Assembly (NCBI GenBank): GCA_964019695.1
Contig: OZ026515.1
Span: 72,055,644 to 72,119,643, forward strand
Direction of reading: 5' to 3'
DNA length: 64,000 bases
Source: Loripinus fragilis
Taxonomy: Eukaryota > Mollusca > Bivalvia > Lucinida > Lucinidae
The stretch's first letter is position 1. Each line of letters starts with the position of its first letter. Both the position numbers and the translations under genes were made by a program. Positions 55,325-64,000 of this stretch are shown piece by piece. Below the pieces are notes generated by a model, which saw only the letters and a list, made by a program, of their open reading frames with translations, had not been told where the DNA came from and did not search any database.

Positions 55325-55518
55325 CCCATAAAGCAACACATATAATTTGCAGCAGGCGACACTTTCAAATTTTGCCGCTTTTTCAAAAATAACAAATAAG
55401 GTATGATATTTCAGGAGAATCGTCTGCTGGCAGGAAATATCATACCTTATTTTTTTTGAAAATTGAGAAATGTGTTGCAAAAGTTGTCATCTGCTGCAGT
55501 CGTGACGGCGCTAATGGG
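55325..55518. mobile_element. piggyBac-like MITE, CCCATAAAGCA family
   Basis: It follows TTAA (55321-55324) with CCCATAAAGCAACACATA and ends CTAATGGG before a mutated TTTA. The central stem is AAATAAGGTATGATATTTC / GAAATATCATACCTTATTT around AGGAGAATCGTCTGCTGGCA. It abuts the next MITE. Confidence 0.75.
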
Positions 55519-55530
55519 TTTACCATAACT

Positions 55531-55766
55531 GAGCCAGTGCATGAGATTTCCAACAATATGGTATGTGTGACCAGCAAAGCCTCAGATCAGCCTGCGCATA
55601 TGAGCAGTCTGATCAGAGCCTTTTCTAGTTGCTTGAGTATTCTTTGATCGTAAGCTACTGACTGAACACCATTTGGAGTTTCTAAGCTTAATAGGAGGCT
55701 GCACAGGCTCGACTGAGTCTATTCATGTCAAAATGTCACATTGTTGGAAATCACATGTCACGGCTC
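55531..55766. mobile_element. 237-bp palindromic MITE, GAGCC...GGCTC family
   Basis: GAGCCAGTGCATGAGATTTC ... CACATGTCACGGCTC, with the central CAGCCTGCGCATATGAGCAG. It ends about 60 bp from the stop codon of the right-hand gene, so it probably lies in its 3' untranslated region. Confidence 0.85.
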
Positions 55767-55824
55767 AATTATTTGAGCTTATCGATCATGACAGCAGATT
55801 TTGAATAACTATGTAGTGGAATGG

Positions 55825-55896
55825 TCAGTGCATATTCAACCTTGGTCTGTGTCTTGATCTCGTTCTTGGAAGTGTGGCGTAAGGATCAGACTTTAC
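55825..55896 (-). CDS. Predicted terminal exon of an unrecognised gene
   Basis: On the minus strand an acceptor TTATTATTTCACAG precedes 23 codons VKSDPYATLPRTRSRHRPRL plus NMH and a TGA stop. The translation has a plausible protein-like composition: a Tyr in DPYATLP, then a basic Arg/His run. It starts in phase 0, matching the end of the exon at 63787-63929. I do not recognise the protein; the style resembles a cytoplasmic tail. The call rests on the splice signal, phase match and composition, so it is tentative. Confidence 0.5.
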   Translation of the reverse strand, partial: VKSDPYATLPRTRSRHRPRLNMH

Positions 55897-55954
55897 CTGT
55901 GAAATAATAAACACAACATTATATACAAGCCACGTCATGACAAAACCTATTTAA

Positions 55955-56150
55955 CTCTTTGACCCCTGGGAAATGTTTCCAGCTTTTATGTTGTCTGATG
56001 ATTTTTTTCAAAATCATCTTTTTTGAAAATTCTTTCGGTAATATGATCAGAGTGTCAAACAGTTTGGATCCAGATATTCTGTCGGGCCTGATCTGGGTCC
56101 AAACTGTTTGCAAAAGTTATCAGCAGACAACACTAAGAGATAAAGAGATA
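55955..56150. mobile_element. TTAA-type MITE with GTCGGGCC hairpin
   Basis: After TTAA (55951-55954) it reads CTCTTTGACCCCTGGGAAAT, then ATGATTTTTTTCAAAATCAT, and CAGTTTGGATCCAGATATTC, TGTCGGGCCTGATCTGGGTC, CAAACTGTTTGC. It is the inverted relative of 24289-24495. The right end is decayed. Confidence 0.65.
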
Positions 56151-56574
56151 TAACAATAACTGGGCAATAGCTTGGTCTAATCTGTGCCATTGTTGTTCAA
56201 TGCCTCACAACTTTAACCATTTTCATACTGGAAACCCCTAATTTGGGTGCTCAAAAGAACTATTAAACAGTACCCACAACATATGAGCCATTTCTTTTAT
56301 GCGCCTAAAACTTATGTTTGATAGAAGAAAAAAAAATAATCATTTTTGTGGTTTTTTATATTTATGTCTACAGGTCTCCCTATAATTCGAACTACTAATA
56401 ATTTAAACTAAAACCTCAGTCACGAGGACTTATTAACACGTAGGTGAATCTCATGTATACTAGTACATTAAAATATACAGCATGGGACGTGTTTAAACAG
56501 TGCTTAACAACATGACTTTTTGGTGTACGTATAAATTATTTCATGATAGACATTGTGGAAAAATTTTAAGTGCT

Positions 56575-56760
56575 TTGTGTTGTTGTTTTACATCCCAGCC
56601 AACAATTTTTCAGTCATGTTGGCATGTTTTCCTGTCTTCCTGGGTTGAACCAGTACTAAGAAGAGGATATAAAATTCAATGACACAACACAGTGCCTCCG
56701 ATGCATCTGGAACTAGCTACCTATCAATCCCATGTCTAACACTCTGCCACTGCACTACTC
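56575..56760 (-). mobile_element. Diverged SINE (family 1)
   Basis: On the plus strand it shows TACATCCCAGCCAACAATTT, TTCCTGGGTTGAACCAGTAC, and near the end CACTCTGCCACTGCACTAC: the complement of the family with many mutations and a lost CTTGAGCAAG motif. Confidence 0.75.
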
Positions 56761-56785
56761 ATTATCTGGGTGCACATAAGATTAA

Positions 56786-58464
56786 CTAGAGGACCTGAAG
56801 GTCCTGAGGCGCTCACCTGATCTTCTTAATAATGTTAAAATAGGTCAAGGTTAACTACAGCTTATAATGGAACAAATTTTGTTTTTACCATATACATTTT
56901 TATCAAGTGACCTAAACAATCTAATGAATAATCCATCAAACAGCCCAGTGATTTCTGAGAAAAAGATGTTTAGATAGGTATGTGGCAGTCCAAATGAGTG
57001 GCCTTGGATAAAAGGTCACAGGTCAGCTTGACATTTGGTATTTAATTAACCATTGTCTCAATAGGTTTAACTTTAATGAATTCGGCTCAGTTATTTTAAG
57101 ATTTTCTCCATATAAATGCATAAGGAATCAAATTTGACCTTGCCATTAAGTAAGTCAAGGTCAACCTAGATTCATCATTTGTGCTAACCTGGTAGGGCCC
57201 ACATCCCAAATCCTACATACCAAGTCCCAAAGCCAATGGCCTTTTGGTTCCAGAGAAGAAGAGATTTAAAAAGTTTTTACCATATATGGGCATGGTGTCC
57301 ATGTTAGTCATGTGACCATAACAATTTGTATAAGTTTTGGCTAACCAATCATAAGGAGTTGTCATATGAAATTTGGTTTCAATTGGCCAAGAATTGTCTG
57401 AGAAAACTATGTTTTAATATGTTGATGGGACTCCAATATAAGCCACCTTTGTTGAAAGGTCAAAGATCAACCTTGACCTTTGAAACTTATTTATAGACAC
57501 TAGATTGAACATATCAAGTGATAATAATGACTTTGGCTTCCACAGTATTCAAAAAATCAACTTTTCAATTCAATTTTCCATTCAAATGCATTAGGAAGCA
57601 AACTTGACCTTGAAGTTAAAAAGGTCAAGGTCATCCTGAGATCATCATTTGAACAAACTTGGTAGGCCCCACATCCCCAATACTACATACCAAGTCTCAA
57701 GGTCACTGGCCTTCTGGTTCTGGAGAAGAAGATTTTTAAAAGGTTTATACCATATATGGGCGTGGCGGCCATCTTTGTCATGTGACCAAAATATTTTGTA
57801 TAAATTTTGGCTGACTTATCGTTAGGAGTCTTCATATGAAATTTGAGCTCAATTGGACCAATGGTTTGTGAGGAAACTATGTTTTAATATATTGATGGGA
57901 CTACAATATGAGCGACCTTGGTTGAAAGGGCAAAGGTCAACCTTGACCTTTGAAACTTATTTATAGCCATTGTCTCATTAGTTTCAACATATCAAGTAAG
58001 AATAATCACTTTGGCTTTAACAGTATTCAAAAAATCAACTTTTCAAAAAAAATCCCATTTAAATCTATTAGGAAGCAAATTTGACCTTGACATTAAGTAA
58101 ATCAAGGTCAACCTAGGATCATTGTTTGAACAAACTTGGTAGGCCCCACATCCCTGATGCTACATACCAAGCCCCAAGGTCATCGGCCTTCTGGTTCTGG
58201 AGAAGAAGACTTTTAAAGGGTTTTTACCGTATATGGGCATGGCGGCCATCTTGGTCATGTGACCAGGAACATTTGAACAAACTTTTGTTCCCCCATCCTA
58301 AGGAGTCTCCATATGAAATTTGAGTTCAATTGACCCAGTGGTTTCAGAGGAGAAGATGTTTGAAAATGTTGACGGACGGACGGACGACGGACGGACGGAC
58401 GACGGACGCCGGAGTCACTGGTATACTAATAGCTCACCTCGGAGCCTTCGGCTCAGGTGAGCTA
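56786..58464 (-). mobile_element. Third AGCTCACCTGAGC-type element, with about 460-bp internal repeats
   Basis: Read on the minus strand it starts TAGCTCACCTGAGCCGAAGG plus CTCCGAGGTGAGCTA (hairpin) and a GTCCGTCCGTCC tract. It ends CAGGTGAGCGCCTCAGGACC, TTCAGGTCC and CTAG. Three internal units (plus-strand CTTGGTAGGCCCCACATCCC, TTCTGGTTCTGGAGAAGAAG, ATATGGGCATGGCGGCCATC, TTGACCTTTGAAACTTATTT) recur at about 450-490 bp. The terminal hairpin next to CTAG recalls rolling-circle transposon 3' ends; that is inference. Confidence 0.75.
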
Positions 58465-58589
58465 AAAATAGAGCAATGCATACACATAGGTTTGAGTCTA
58501 CAATGCACACAGACCTGTAAACAACTTGCATATGCAGTTCTCCAGCGCTGTTTGACATATTTGAATTACAACAGACTTGATTTACATAT

Positions 58590-59132
58590 GGGCCTTATCA
58601 TGAGTAAACCTGTCTTTAGGGTTTGCCACTAAGTAAGGCCAACTCAGCCTGCTCCGCTACTGAGACTAAGGCAAAATTAAAAAAAAAATGTTTCTCAGGC
58701 CCTCCATCATCTGTTTCAAATGCCCCTCATCTGTATTTTTTTCAGGCTTGAATAAAAACAAGTGGCCTCATTTATTTTATTTATATGTCAAAATCAAAAT
58801 ATCAACATTTTTATATTAAAATGATAAAAAAAGTCCTTCATTAGTTTTCTTTAAAATAAAAATAAAAAAGTGGCCTCATCTGTTTTTTGGGGAAATAAAA
58901 ATAAAAACTCCCCTGCCTCATCTGTTTTTCAAAAAAGTGGCTTGAGAAAGACTTTTTTTTATCTATTTTTTTAACCTTACTAGAATATTTAAATCTACAT
59001 GTAACAATTTAAGCTAGTATTCTATCCAGAAAGTGAACAACGAAGATGCTGACCAGACTGTGCATATGAACAGGCTGGTCTGAACTCTTGTTGTTGGCAT
59101 ACAACAAAATAAGATTTTCTTGCTACAAGGCA
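58590..59132. repeat. Split, degraded TATGGGCC-family MITE with a local tandem repeat
   Basis: ATATGGGCCTTATCATGAGT plus AAACCTGTCTTTAGGG begins it, and AGATTTTCTTGCTACAAGGC ends it. Between them, about 58690-58960 holds three or four drifting copies of a GTGGCCTCATCTGTTTTT unit rich in A/T. Confidence 0.6.
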
Positions 59133-59234
59133 CAATGGACCCCCTGAAAAAACACAAAAATATAGCGTTTTCTAGCAATAAAGGTCCAGATCCCCTGAAA
59201 ATCACAAAGCTACCAAGCAAGCATTCAATGTTGG

Positions 59235-59297
59235 GCCATCATTGGCATGCCAGCGAAACGCCATTTAATGGCATTTCACTGGCAGACTGATGATGGC
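59235..59297. repeat. Short palindrome
   Basis: CCATCATTGGCATGCCAGCG plus AAACGCCATTTAA is inverted as TGGCATTTCACTGGCAGACT plus GATGATGG. Confidence 0.75.
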
Positions 59298-59550
59298 GCG
59301 CTTATTGTGGTACTTGGATACCCATACCCTCATCAACTAAATAAAAAGAAGAAAAAAACGTTGTCAAAGTTGGACCCCTCTGACAAAACTTTCTGGATCC
59401 CCACATGGTAATCAGTATTGTAGGCTATTTTATAACCAATAAATTGAGTATACTTCATGTACACTTTCTGTTTAGGCAAATAGAAGTTGTGGCTATAATC
59501 ATGTATAGGTCCAATTAAGCAAAGATTTTAAGCGTAAAATTCCTACAACT

Positions 59551-59643
59551 TTCTCACCCATCAGTTTAAACATATGTTTTGGGTGCCCAAAAGAATTATG
59601 AGATGGCTCTTTTGAGTACCCACAACATATGTTTTGCTTGAGA
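59551..59643. repeat. ACATATGTTT-family palindrome
   Basis: TTCTCACCCATCAGTTTAAA, CATATGTTTTGGGTGCCCAA and the inverted TTGAGTACCCACAACATATG plus TTTTGCTTGAGAA. Confidence 0.75.
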
Positions 59644-60260
59644 AATAAAAACAATCATTTTCAATTACACACTTTTATCTAGAGGCCTGAATTCATCTTT
59701 TTATAAAACTGGTTGTGGATGGGGGTATTAGCAGTGCAGAGAAACTAAGTAAATTATATCAAAATAAAGTTGATTATTGGCAATTCTCTGGCAGAATGAT
59801 AGAGTAAAGGGTGTTTTTGGGTAAGATTCCAGGATTTACAGGACAAGCCATATTCAACAGAATAAGTGCACATGCTCTTTTAAGTGCACACTTAGTCTAA
59901 TGAACTAATGATTTCCAGTGAATCTCTTTATCAATATATCGTGTGGATGAAATGCAGTTAAGATCCTCATCAGAACCATCTGATCTGGATCTAAACCGTT
60001 TTAAAAAGAGGGTATAGAATTTTTTAAAGCTATGCCCACAGTGTGCTTATTAGGTTGAATATGGCTTCTACAGAGAAAAATGGAACAAAAGATGTCAAAG
60101 GTTAAACTTGAACTTAAACTACATCCTAAGTAGGTCAATATTATTGGGCTATTTAGATACTTTTTTTTTAAAAGTCATAACTTGTTTAAAGTAGGGAGAA
60201 AATGACAATGTTTTGTTAGCCTATTTGCACTCTGATTGGCAAATCATTGTTAGAGTTCAG

Positions 60261-60415
60261 GCCTCGAGGTTATAAAACTTAAGTTCATTCTCAAACTCAA
60301 AATAAAGCGCAATGATTGGCTACTTGCGGACACATGTCCGCAAGCAGCCAATCAATGCCCTTTATTTCGAGTTTGAGACTGCAGTACTGTACTCAAGTTT
60401 TATAACCTTGAGGCC
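60261..60415. mobile_element. 155-bp palindrome, GGCCTCGAGGTTATAAAACTT ends
   Basis: GGCCTCGAGGTTATAAAACT, TCAAACTCAAAATAAAGCGC and ATTGGCTACTTGCGGACA fold onto TGTCCGCAAGCAGCCAAT, CCCTTTATTTCGAGTTTGAG and AAGTTTTATAACCTTGAGGC. The centre ACATGT closes the stem with essentially no loop. Confidence 0.85.
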
Positions 60416-61166
60416 AGGTAATTCTGGGTTCAATAGGGTTTACAAGAATGAAAATGATACCTAAATTAGCTGGACGTGAATGATAATTATATACATCATG
60501 TACTGTGATCTGTTACAGTTCTGGTAAAATGTTCTACAGATGCTGGACAAAAGTATTTGTTAAATTATGATATCACTGTTTAAATCAATGTGTTTCCAGA
60601 CTTTTTTTTAAATTACTGCTGCGAAACTATGGAAGCTACAATCATGAAAGCAAATTGATTTTAGTCAGACACATATTTATCATAGTAGTTTTCAGTACAC
60701 TGTTGTTTTCTTATTACCAACCATTTTAACACAATGAAAATTAAAGCGCCATTTCTTCTGTGATGTTGACATAAGAATTAATGGGTATCACAATACATCA
60801 AATTTTTCAATTTAAAATTTTCTACTTTATTTTGCTTTTCATCCCAAAGTTTTCATCCCTGTAAGTTTTATGAAATTGTCCTCAATAACTTTAATTTGTG
60901 ACAGAAAGTTTTACAAAAAAATCCGGAAATCCACTTTTAAATGGAGAAATCATGAAGTGACAAATACATTTGTCTAGCATCTATATTTCTATAAAAGTTC
61001 AAAACTTGTTAAACACTATGATGTTATTACTGTATTTCTTCACCTATAATATGGGCAGTTTCCTCTGCAATTCTCCCAAAAATGAAGAATGTCTTATAAG
61101 TCAATTTAAGATTTAGTCTTTTCCTCGCTTTTCTTGAAAAAGTTCTGCACACAGTGGGCTGATTAA

Positions 61167-61350
61167 GTTTTGTTTGATTTGATTCTTTACATCCCAGTCA
61201 ACAATTTTTCAGTTTTGACGGGTCAGGTCTTCCTGGGTTGAACTATGCAAGGATTAATGTGTCTTGCTCAAGGACACCATTGCGGCTCAAACCCACAACC
61301 CCTTGGTCTCGAGTCAAGCACTCTATCACCAATGAGCCACTGCGCTCCCT
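61167..61350 (-). mobile_element. tRNA-derived SINE (family 1)
   Basis: The minus-strand head GGAGCGCAGTGGCTCATTGG is followed by GACTCGAGACCAAGGGGTTG, the CTTGAGCAAGACACATTAAT block and an AATCAAATCAAACAAAA tail. The middle carries small deletions (the CACCGGCG block is missing). A CTGATTA repeat on each side may be the target duplication. Confidence 0.88.
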
Positions 61351-62015
61351 ACACTGATTAGGTCAAATAAGGCATCTGGGTTATTTTGGAAGAGGAAAAT
61401 GACATTCTTATAGCAGAAGAAATACAGATTCTTTATTTGGTGGATCAATGATGGGGTAGTAAAATCTACATACCAACTAGTTGGCGCTGAAAACAATTCA
61501 AACACATAAATCTGCCAGCTTATCACACATTTTTGCCAATTGATCCACAGCACTGTAGTTTTTTTTTCAATGAAGTTGATCAAACTGGTCTTTTTTTATT
61601 ACTTATTATGTCTCTGGTACAATTTATGGATTCATCAATAGTCCTATCTTTCTTTAGGTATGGTAATAATACCTATCAAGATAAGTCTGACCAATTGGTC
61701 AGACTTATAAGCATCTTCACTATGTTTAGTACATATCACATGGTATCGATGTAATTTAGTCCATCAGGGAATGAATTTTTTATGAATTATTTTATAAATA
61801 ACAAAAACTAATTATCAGTCAAAATCAGTTCAATGTTTGTCAAAAAAATATATTTATAAATTAATTACTTTTTATGCAATAACTGAGAGAACTATACATT
61901 ATAGTGACTGAGTGTTAGTTAATTTCCATGATGGCAGACAACAAATTTGGTAATTTTTAAATTTTTTTTTTCATTTTCATGATAAACATATTTTTTGAGC
62001 GTATTATTGTTAATA

Positions 62016-62118
62016 TTCTCTTACCCATCAGTTTTAACATATGTTTTGGGTGCTCAAAAGAACCATCTCATTGAGATGGTTCTTTTGAGTACCCACAACA
62101 TATGTTTTGGTTGAGAAT
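62016..62118. repeat. ACATATGTTT-family palindrome (best copy)
   Basis: AACATATGTTTTGGGTGCTC plus AAAAGAACCATCTCA is followed immediately by TTGAGATGGTTCTTTTGAGT plus ACCCACAACATATGTTTTGG, a near-perfect hairpin. Confidence 0.85.
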
Positions 62119-62686
62119 TTTTTTGGTACACACTCTTATGTGAAGGCCTGCAGTGGTCTAGATAAAGATTTGGACCAATGGGTATTTCACCCCTATTTTT
62201 TAATTTAATGAGTATTTTACTCCATATTTAAAATATCAAATTGCAGAAAATGCAAAGCCTTGTAACTAGACCCAATATTTGCTTAACATATTTTAAAGAA
62301 AAGTTGCTTGTATCAAATACATGTCGAGTTTTTAGAAAAACTTCCAAAATTTATACAATTGGTGTATATTAATTAGTTTTTTCTTACTAAGAATAAAAGA
62401 TTTCACCACATAAATTGAACATCAGCACTAAAACCTCAAACTGCAAAGGGTATTTTTACCCTTCAATTTAATTTTCAATGCTGAATTCCAAAAAATCAAT
62501 GCTGAAATTTATCAGGAGCCCTGGGTCTGGTGCAAAGATAATATTGCATGTAATGGCAGACAATGTGCATGTGACATCAGCTTTATTAGAAGAAGAATCA
62601 TTTTTTTTTATGACTCATTTTTTTCTAAATGTCATCTGTTGTAAGCCAAGGTGCATGTGATGCTTCAAGAATTAAACAGACTCATA

Positions 62687-62890
62687 CAGTAAAACCTGTC
62701 TTAAACGGCGACTCAAAAGAAGACCAAAAATTGTTTTTCAAGACCAATTAACGCTTAATGCAGGTCAAAAGTATTGCAGAATGCTCCAAGAGAGCATTCT
62801 GCAATACTTTTGACCTTCATTAAGCTACCATTTGTCTTTAAGACCTTTGTTTTGCCTATTTTTAGTGGCCGCTTAAGACAGGTTTTACTG
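62687..62890. mobile_element. pogo-like MITE (best copy)
   Basis: CAGTAAAACCTGTCTTAAAC ... CGCTTAAGACAGGTTTTACTG between TA dinucleotides. The central stem TATTGCAGAATGCTC is followed by CAAGAGAGCATTCTGCAATA. 204 bp; both arms complete. Confidence 0.9.
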
Positions 62891-62956
62891 TATATACATG
62901 TATATAACTTGATAAACTGTTACAAGTTATGAACATAGAGGATCTTACATGAGTGC

Positions 62957-63200
62957 TCATGTTTTGTTGAATTTATTAAACATGTTGTGAAGCTTTGCCA
63001 AGCATTTTATCGCTTTTCTCAACAAGCTTAATAAATTCAATAATACATACATGACCATACCTCTTTAGCAGTATAATGACCAGCTTTTCTCATGTTTTGT
63101 AGAATTTATTAAACAAGTTGGAGAAAAGAGATAAAATATGAAGCTTTGCCAAGCATTTTATCTCTTTTTTGCAACAAGCTTAATAAATTCAATAATACAC
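62957..63200. repeat. Two adjacent palindromic units, CATGTTTTG(T)TGAATTTATTAA
   Basis: Each unit has TGTTTTGTTGAATTTATTAA (or TGTTTTGTAGAATTTATTAA) at one end, AAGCTTTGCCAAGCATTTTA in the middle, and CAACAAGCTTAATAAATTCA at the other end. The exon echo at 63055-63090 sits exactly between the two units. Confidence 0.75.
63055..63090 (-). repeat. Echo of an exon end plus splice donor
   Basis: On the minus strand AGAAAAGCTGGTCATTATAC plus TGCTAAAGAG|GTATGG repeats the end of the exon at 63787-63929 (AGAAAACCTGGGCATTATAC plus TGCTAAAGAG|GTATGT) with three differences in 30 bases. The codons still read RKAGHYTAKE. It lacks the rest of the exon and any acceptor. Confidence 0.8.
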
Positions 63201-63509
63201 GAGCACAGATGTAAGATTCTATTTACCATATATGACACTAAACCTACTTAGAAATAGCATGAACATGCTAAGATTTTGCCATATATATGCAATGTTGTTT
63301 TGGCAGTCATTACACAACATTACTAACTATGTCATCCAATAGTGGTTTATCGATTTTAATACACAACGTCATATGATAAAAACAAATAATGACATACTAT
63401 AACTTGCTGAAAATTGTTGACTACTTTTAGGGTTAACCCTAGCATGAACATTTACAGATGGACGAACTGAGAGAAACTTGCATGCCTAAGTTGCTCAAGC
63501 TAAGAATTA

Positions 63510-63777
63510 CAGTTAAACTTGTGTAAAAGAGCCACTCAAAAATAGACAAAACAAAGATCTAATTGACAACTGGTAGCTTAATGAAGGTCGAAAGTATTGC
63601 AGAATGCTCCCCTTGGAGCATTCTGCAATACTTTTGACCTACATTAAGCAAAAATTGGTCTTGAAAACCAATTTTTGGTCTTTTTGAGAACACTTTTGAC
63701 CTACATTAAGCGATAATCGGTCTTAAAAAACAATTTGTGGTCTTTTTGAGAGTGGCCATTTCACACAGGTTTTAGTG
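63510..63777. mobile_element. pogo-like MITE with internal duplication, next to a splice donor
   Basis: CAGTTAAACTTGTGTAAAAG ... CACACAGGTTTTAGTG flanked by TA (63508-63509 and 63778-63779). The central stem AGTATTGCAGAATGCTCC / GGAGCATTCTGCAATACT is intact. A segment of about 65 bp (CTTTTGACCTACATTAAGC ... GGTCTTTTTGAGA) is tandemly repeated in the right arm. Its right border is 3 bases from the minus-strand donor GTATGT of the neighbouring exon. Confidence 0.85.
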
Positions 63778-63786
63778 TATACATAC

Positions 63787-63929
63787 CTCTTTAGCAGTAT
63801 AATGCCCAGGTTTTCTTGGGTTATAATAAATAATCTCTTCCTCAACTGTCTCTGTGCCCTCCTCCCCGTCATCCAGTTTCTCTGTATTATACGACTGTTC
63901 ATGTTCTACCTCATCTAGCCGAGATAAAC
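63787..63929 (-). CDS. Predicted internal exon of an unrecognised gene (acidic, Tyr-containing)
   Basis: On the minus strand TCTCCTATAG precedes 143 nt. The translation is LSRLDEVEHEQSYNTEKLDD, GEEGTETVEEE and IIYYNPRKPGHYTAKE, followed by the donor GTATGT. The sequence is strongly acidic, then turns basic with a YYNPRKPGHY stretch. This suits a cytoplasmic tail or linker, but I recognise no family. Its end phase (0) agrees with the exon candidate at 55825-55896, giving an intron of about 7.9 kb if no exon was missed. Upstream exons lie beyond the window. Confidence 0.65.
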
Positions 63930-64000
63930 CTATAGGAGACACAACAACACATACGTAACATACCATAAACAACCTGCTGTCCTGCCAGCCAAGAGAGACA

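Noticed and set aside
58126..58632. Frames with TDGRTTDGRTTD-like translation
   Set aside because: They are produced by the GGACGGACGACGG tract at the end of a repeat element.
1..64000. A new multi-gene defence, metabolic or toxin system
   Set aside because: Apart from CHMP3, one unknown gene's exons and retroelement frames, I find no clustered coding sequences that could form such a system.

Overview
The window is animal nuclear DNA: AT-rich, intron-dominated and crowded with repeats, with spliced genes and no bacterial-style gene blocks. The repeat set suggests a mollusc, probably a bivalve: tRNA-derived SINEs with a (CAAA)n-like tail, a DIRS-type retrotransposon, GGACGGACGG-bearing dispersed repeats, and elements with AGCTCACCTGAGC-like ends. 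The species assignment is inference. Only two host genes can be supported, one entering from each side.

Left end, plus strand (1-10979): the 3' half of CHMP3 (VPS24), an ESCRT-III subunit. Three exons (2271-2392, 2909-3020, 10846-10979) join in phase. They encode the C-terminal half of the protein and end in an acidic MIT-interacting motif and a stop codon. The first intron holds a tandem array of partial copies of the preceding exon, with splice-like borders. One copy (2601-2672) is fully open and phase 0-0. The second intron (7.8 kb) is filled with transposable elements: a 1.5-kb inverted-repeat element, a hAT-like element, a SINE and nested foldbacks.

Right end, minus strand (55825-63929): two exon candidates of an unrecognised gene, 143 nt and a terminal 72 nt. 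They match in phase (0/0) and would encode a Glu-rich, Tyr-containing, then basic C-terminus. A pogo-like MITE ends 3 bases from the splice donor of the larger exon. A 30-bp echo of that exon's end plus a donor lies about 700 bp away.

Middle (11-55 kb): an intergenic repeat landscape. In order: nested palindromic MITEs (11.0-12.6 kb); a compound foldback with about 155-bp inverted ends (12.9-17.2 kb) containing a diverged minisatellite and a LINE 3' fragment; an internally tandem repeat element (20.2-21.9 kb); a decayed DIRS-type retrotransposon (gag-like, RT/RNase H/methyltransferase-like, tyrosine recombinase; 24.9-32.3 kb), broken by at least two insertions and carrying a 58-bp minisatellite; long foldbacks at 33.0 and 41.2 kb; tandem duplications at 37.4 and 42.3 kb; and dozens of short palindromes.

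The palindromes fall into recognisable families: TTAA-flanked (piggyBac-like), TA-flanked CAGTAAAACCTG (pogo-like), a 237-bp GAGCC...GGCTC family, and a set of hairpins that keep the same outer arms but carry different, self-complementary cores. That modular hairpin set, and the exon-edge echoes in both genes, are the most unusual observations. I see no new multi-gene system. Most apparent small open frames here are by-products of repeats.
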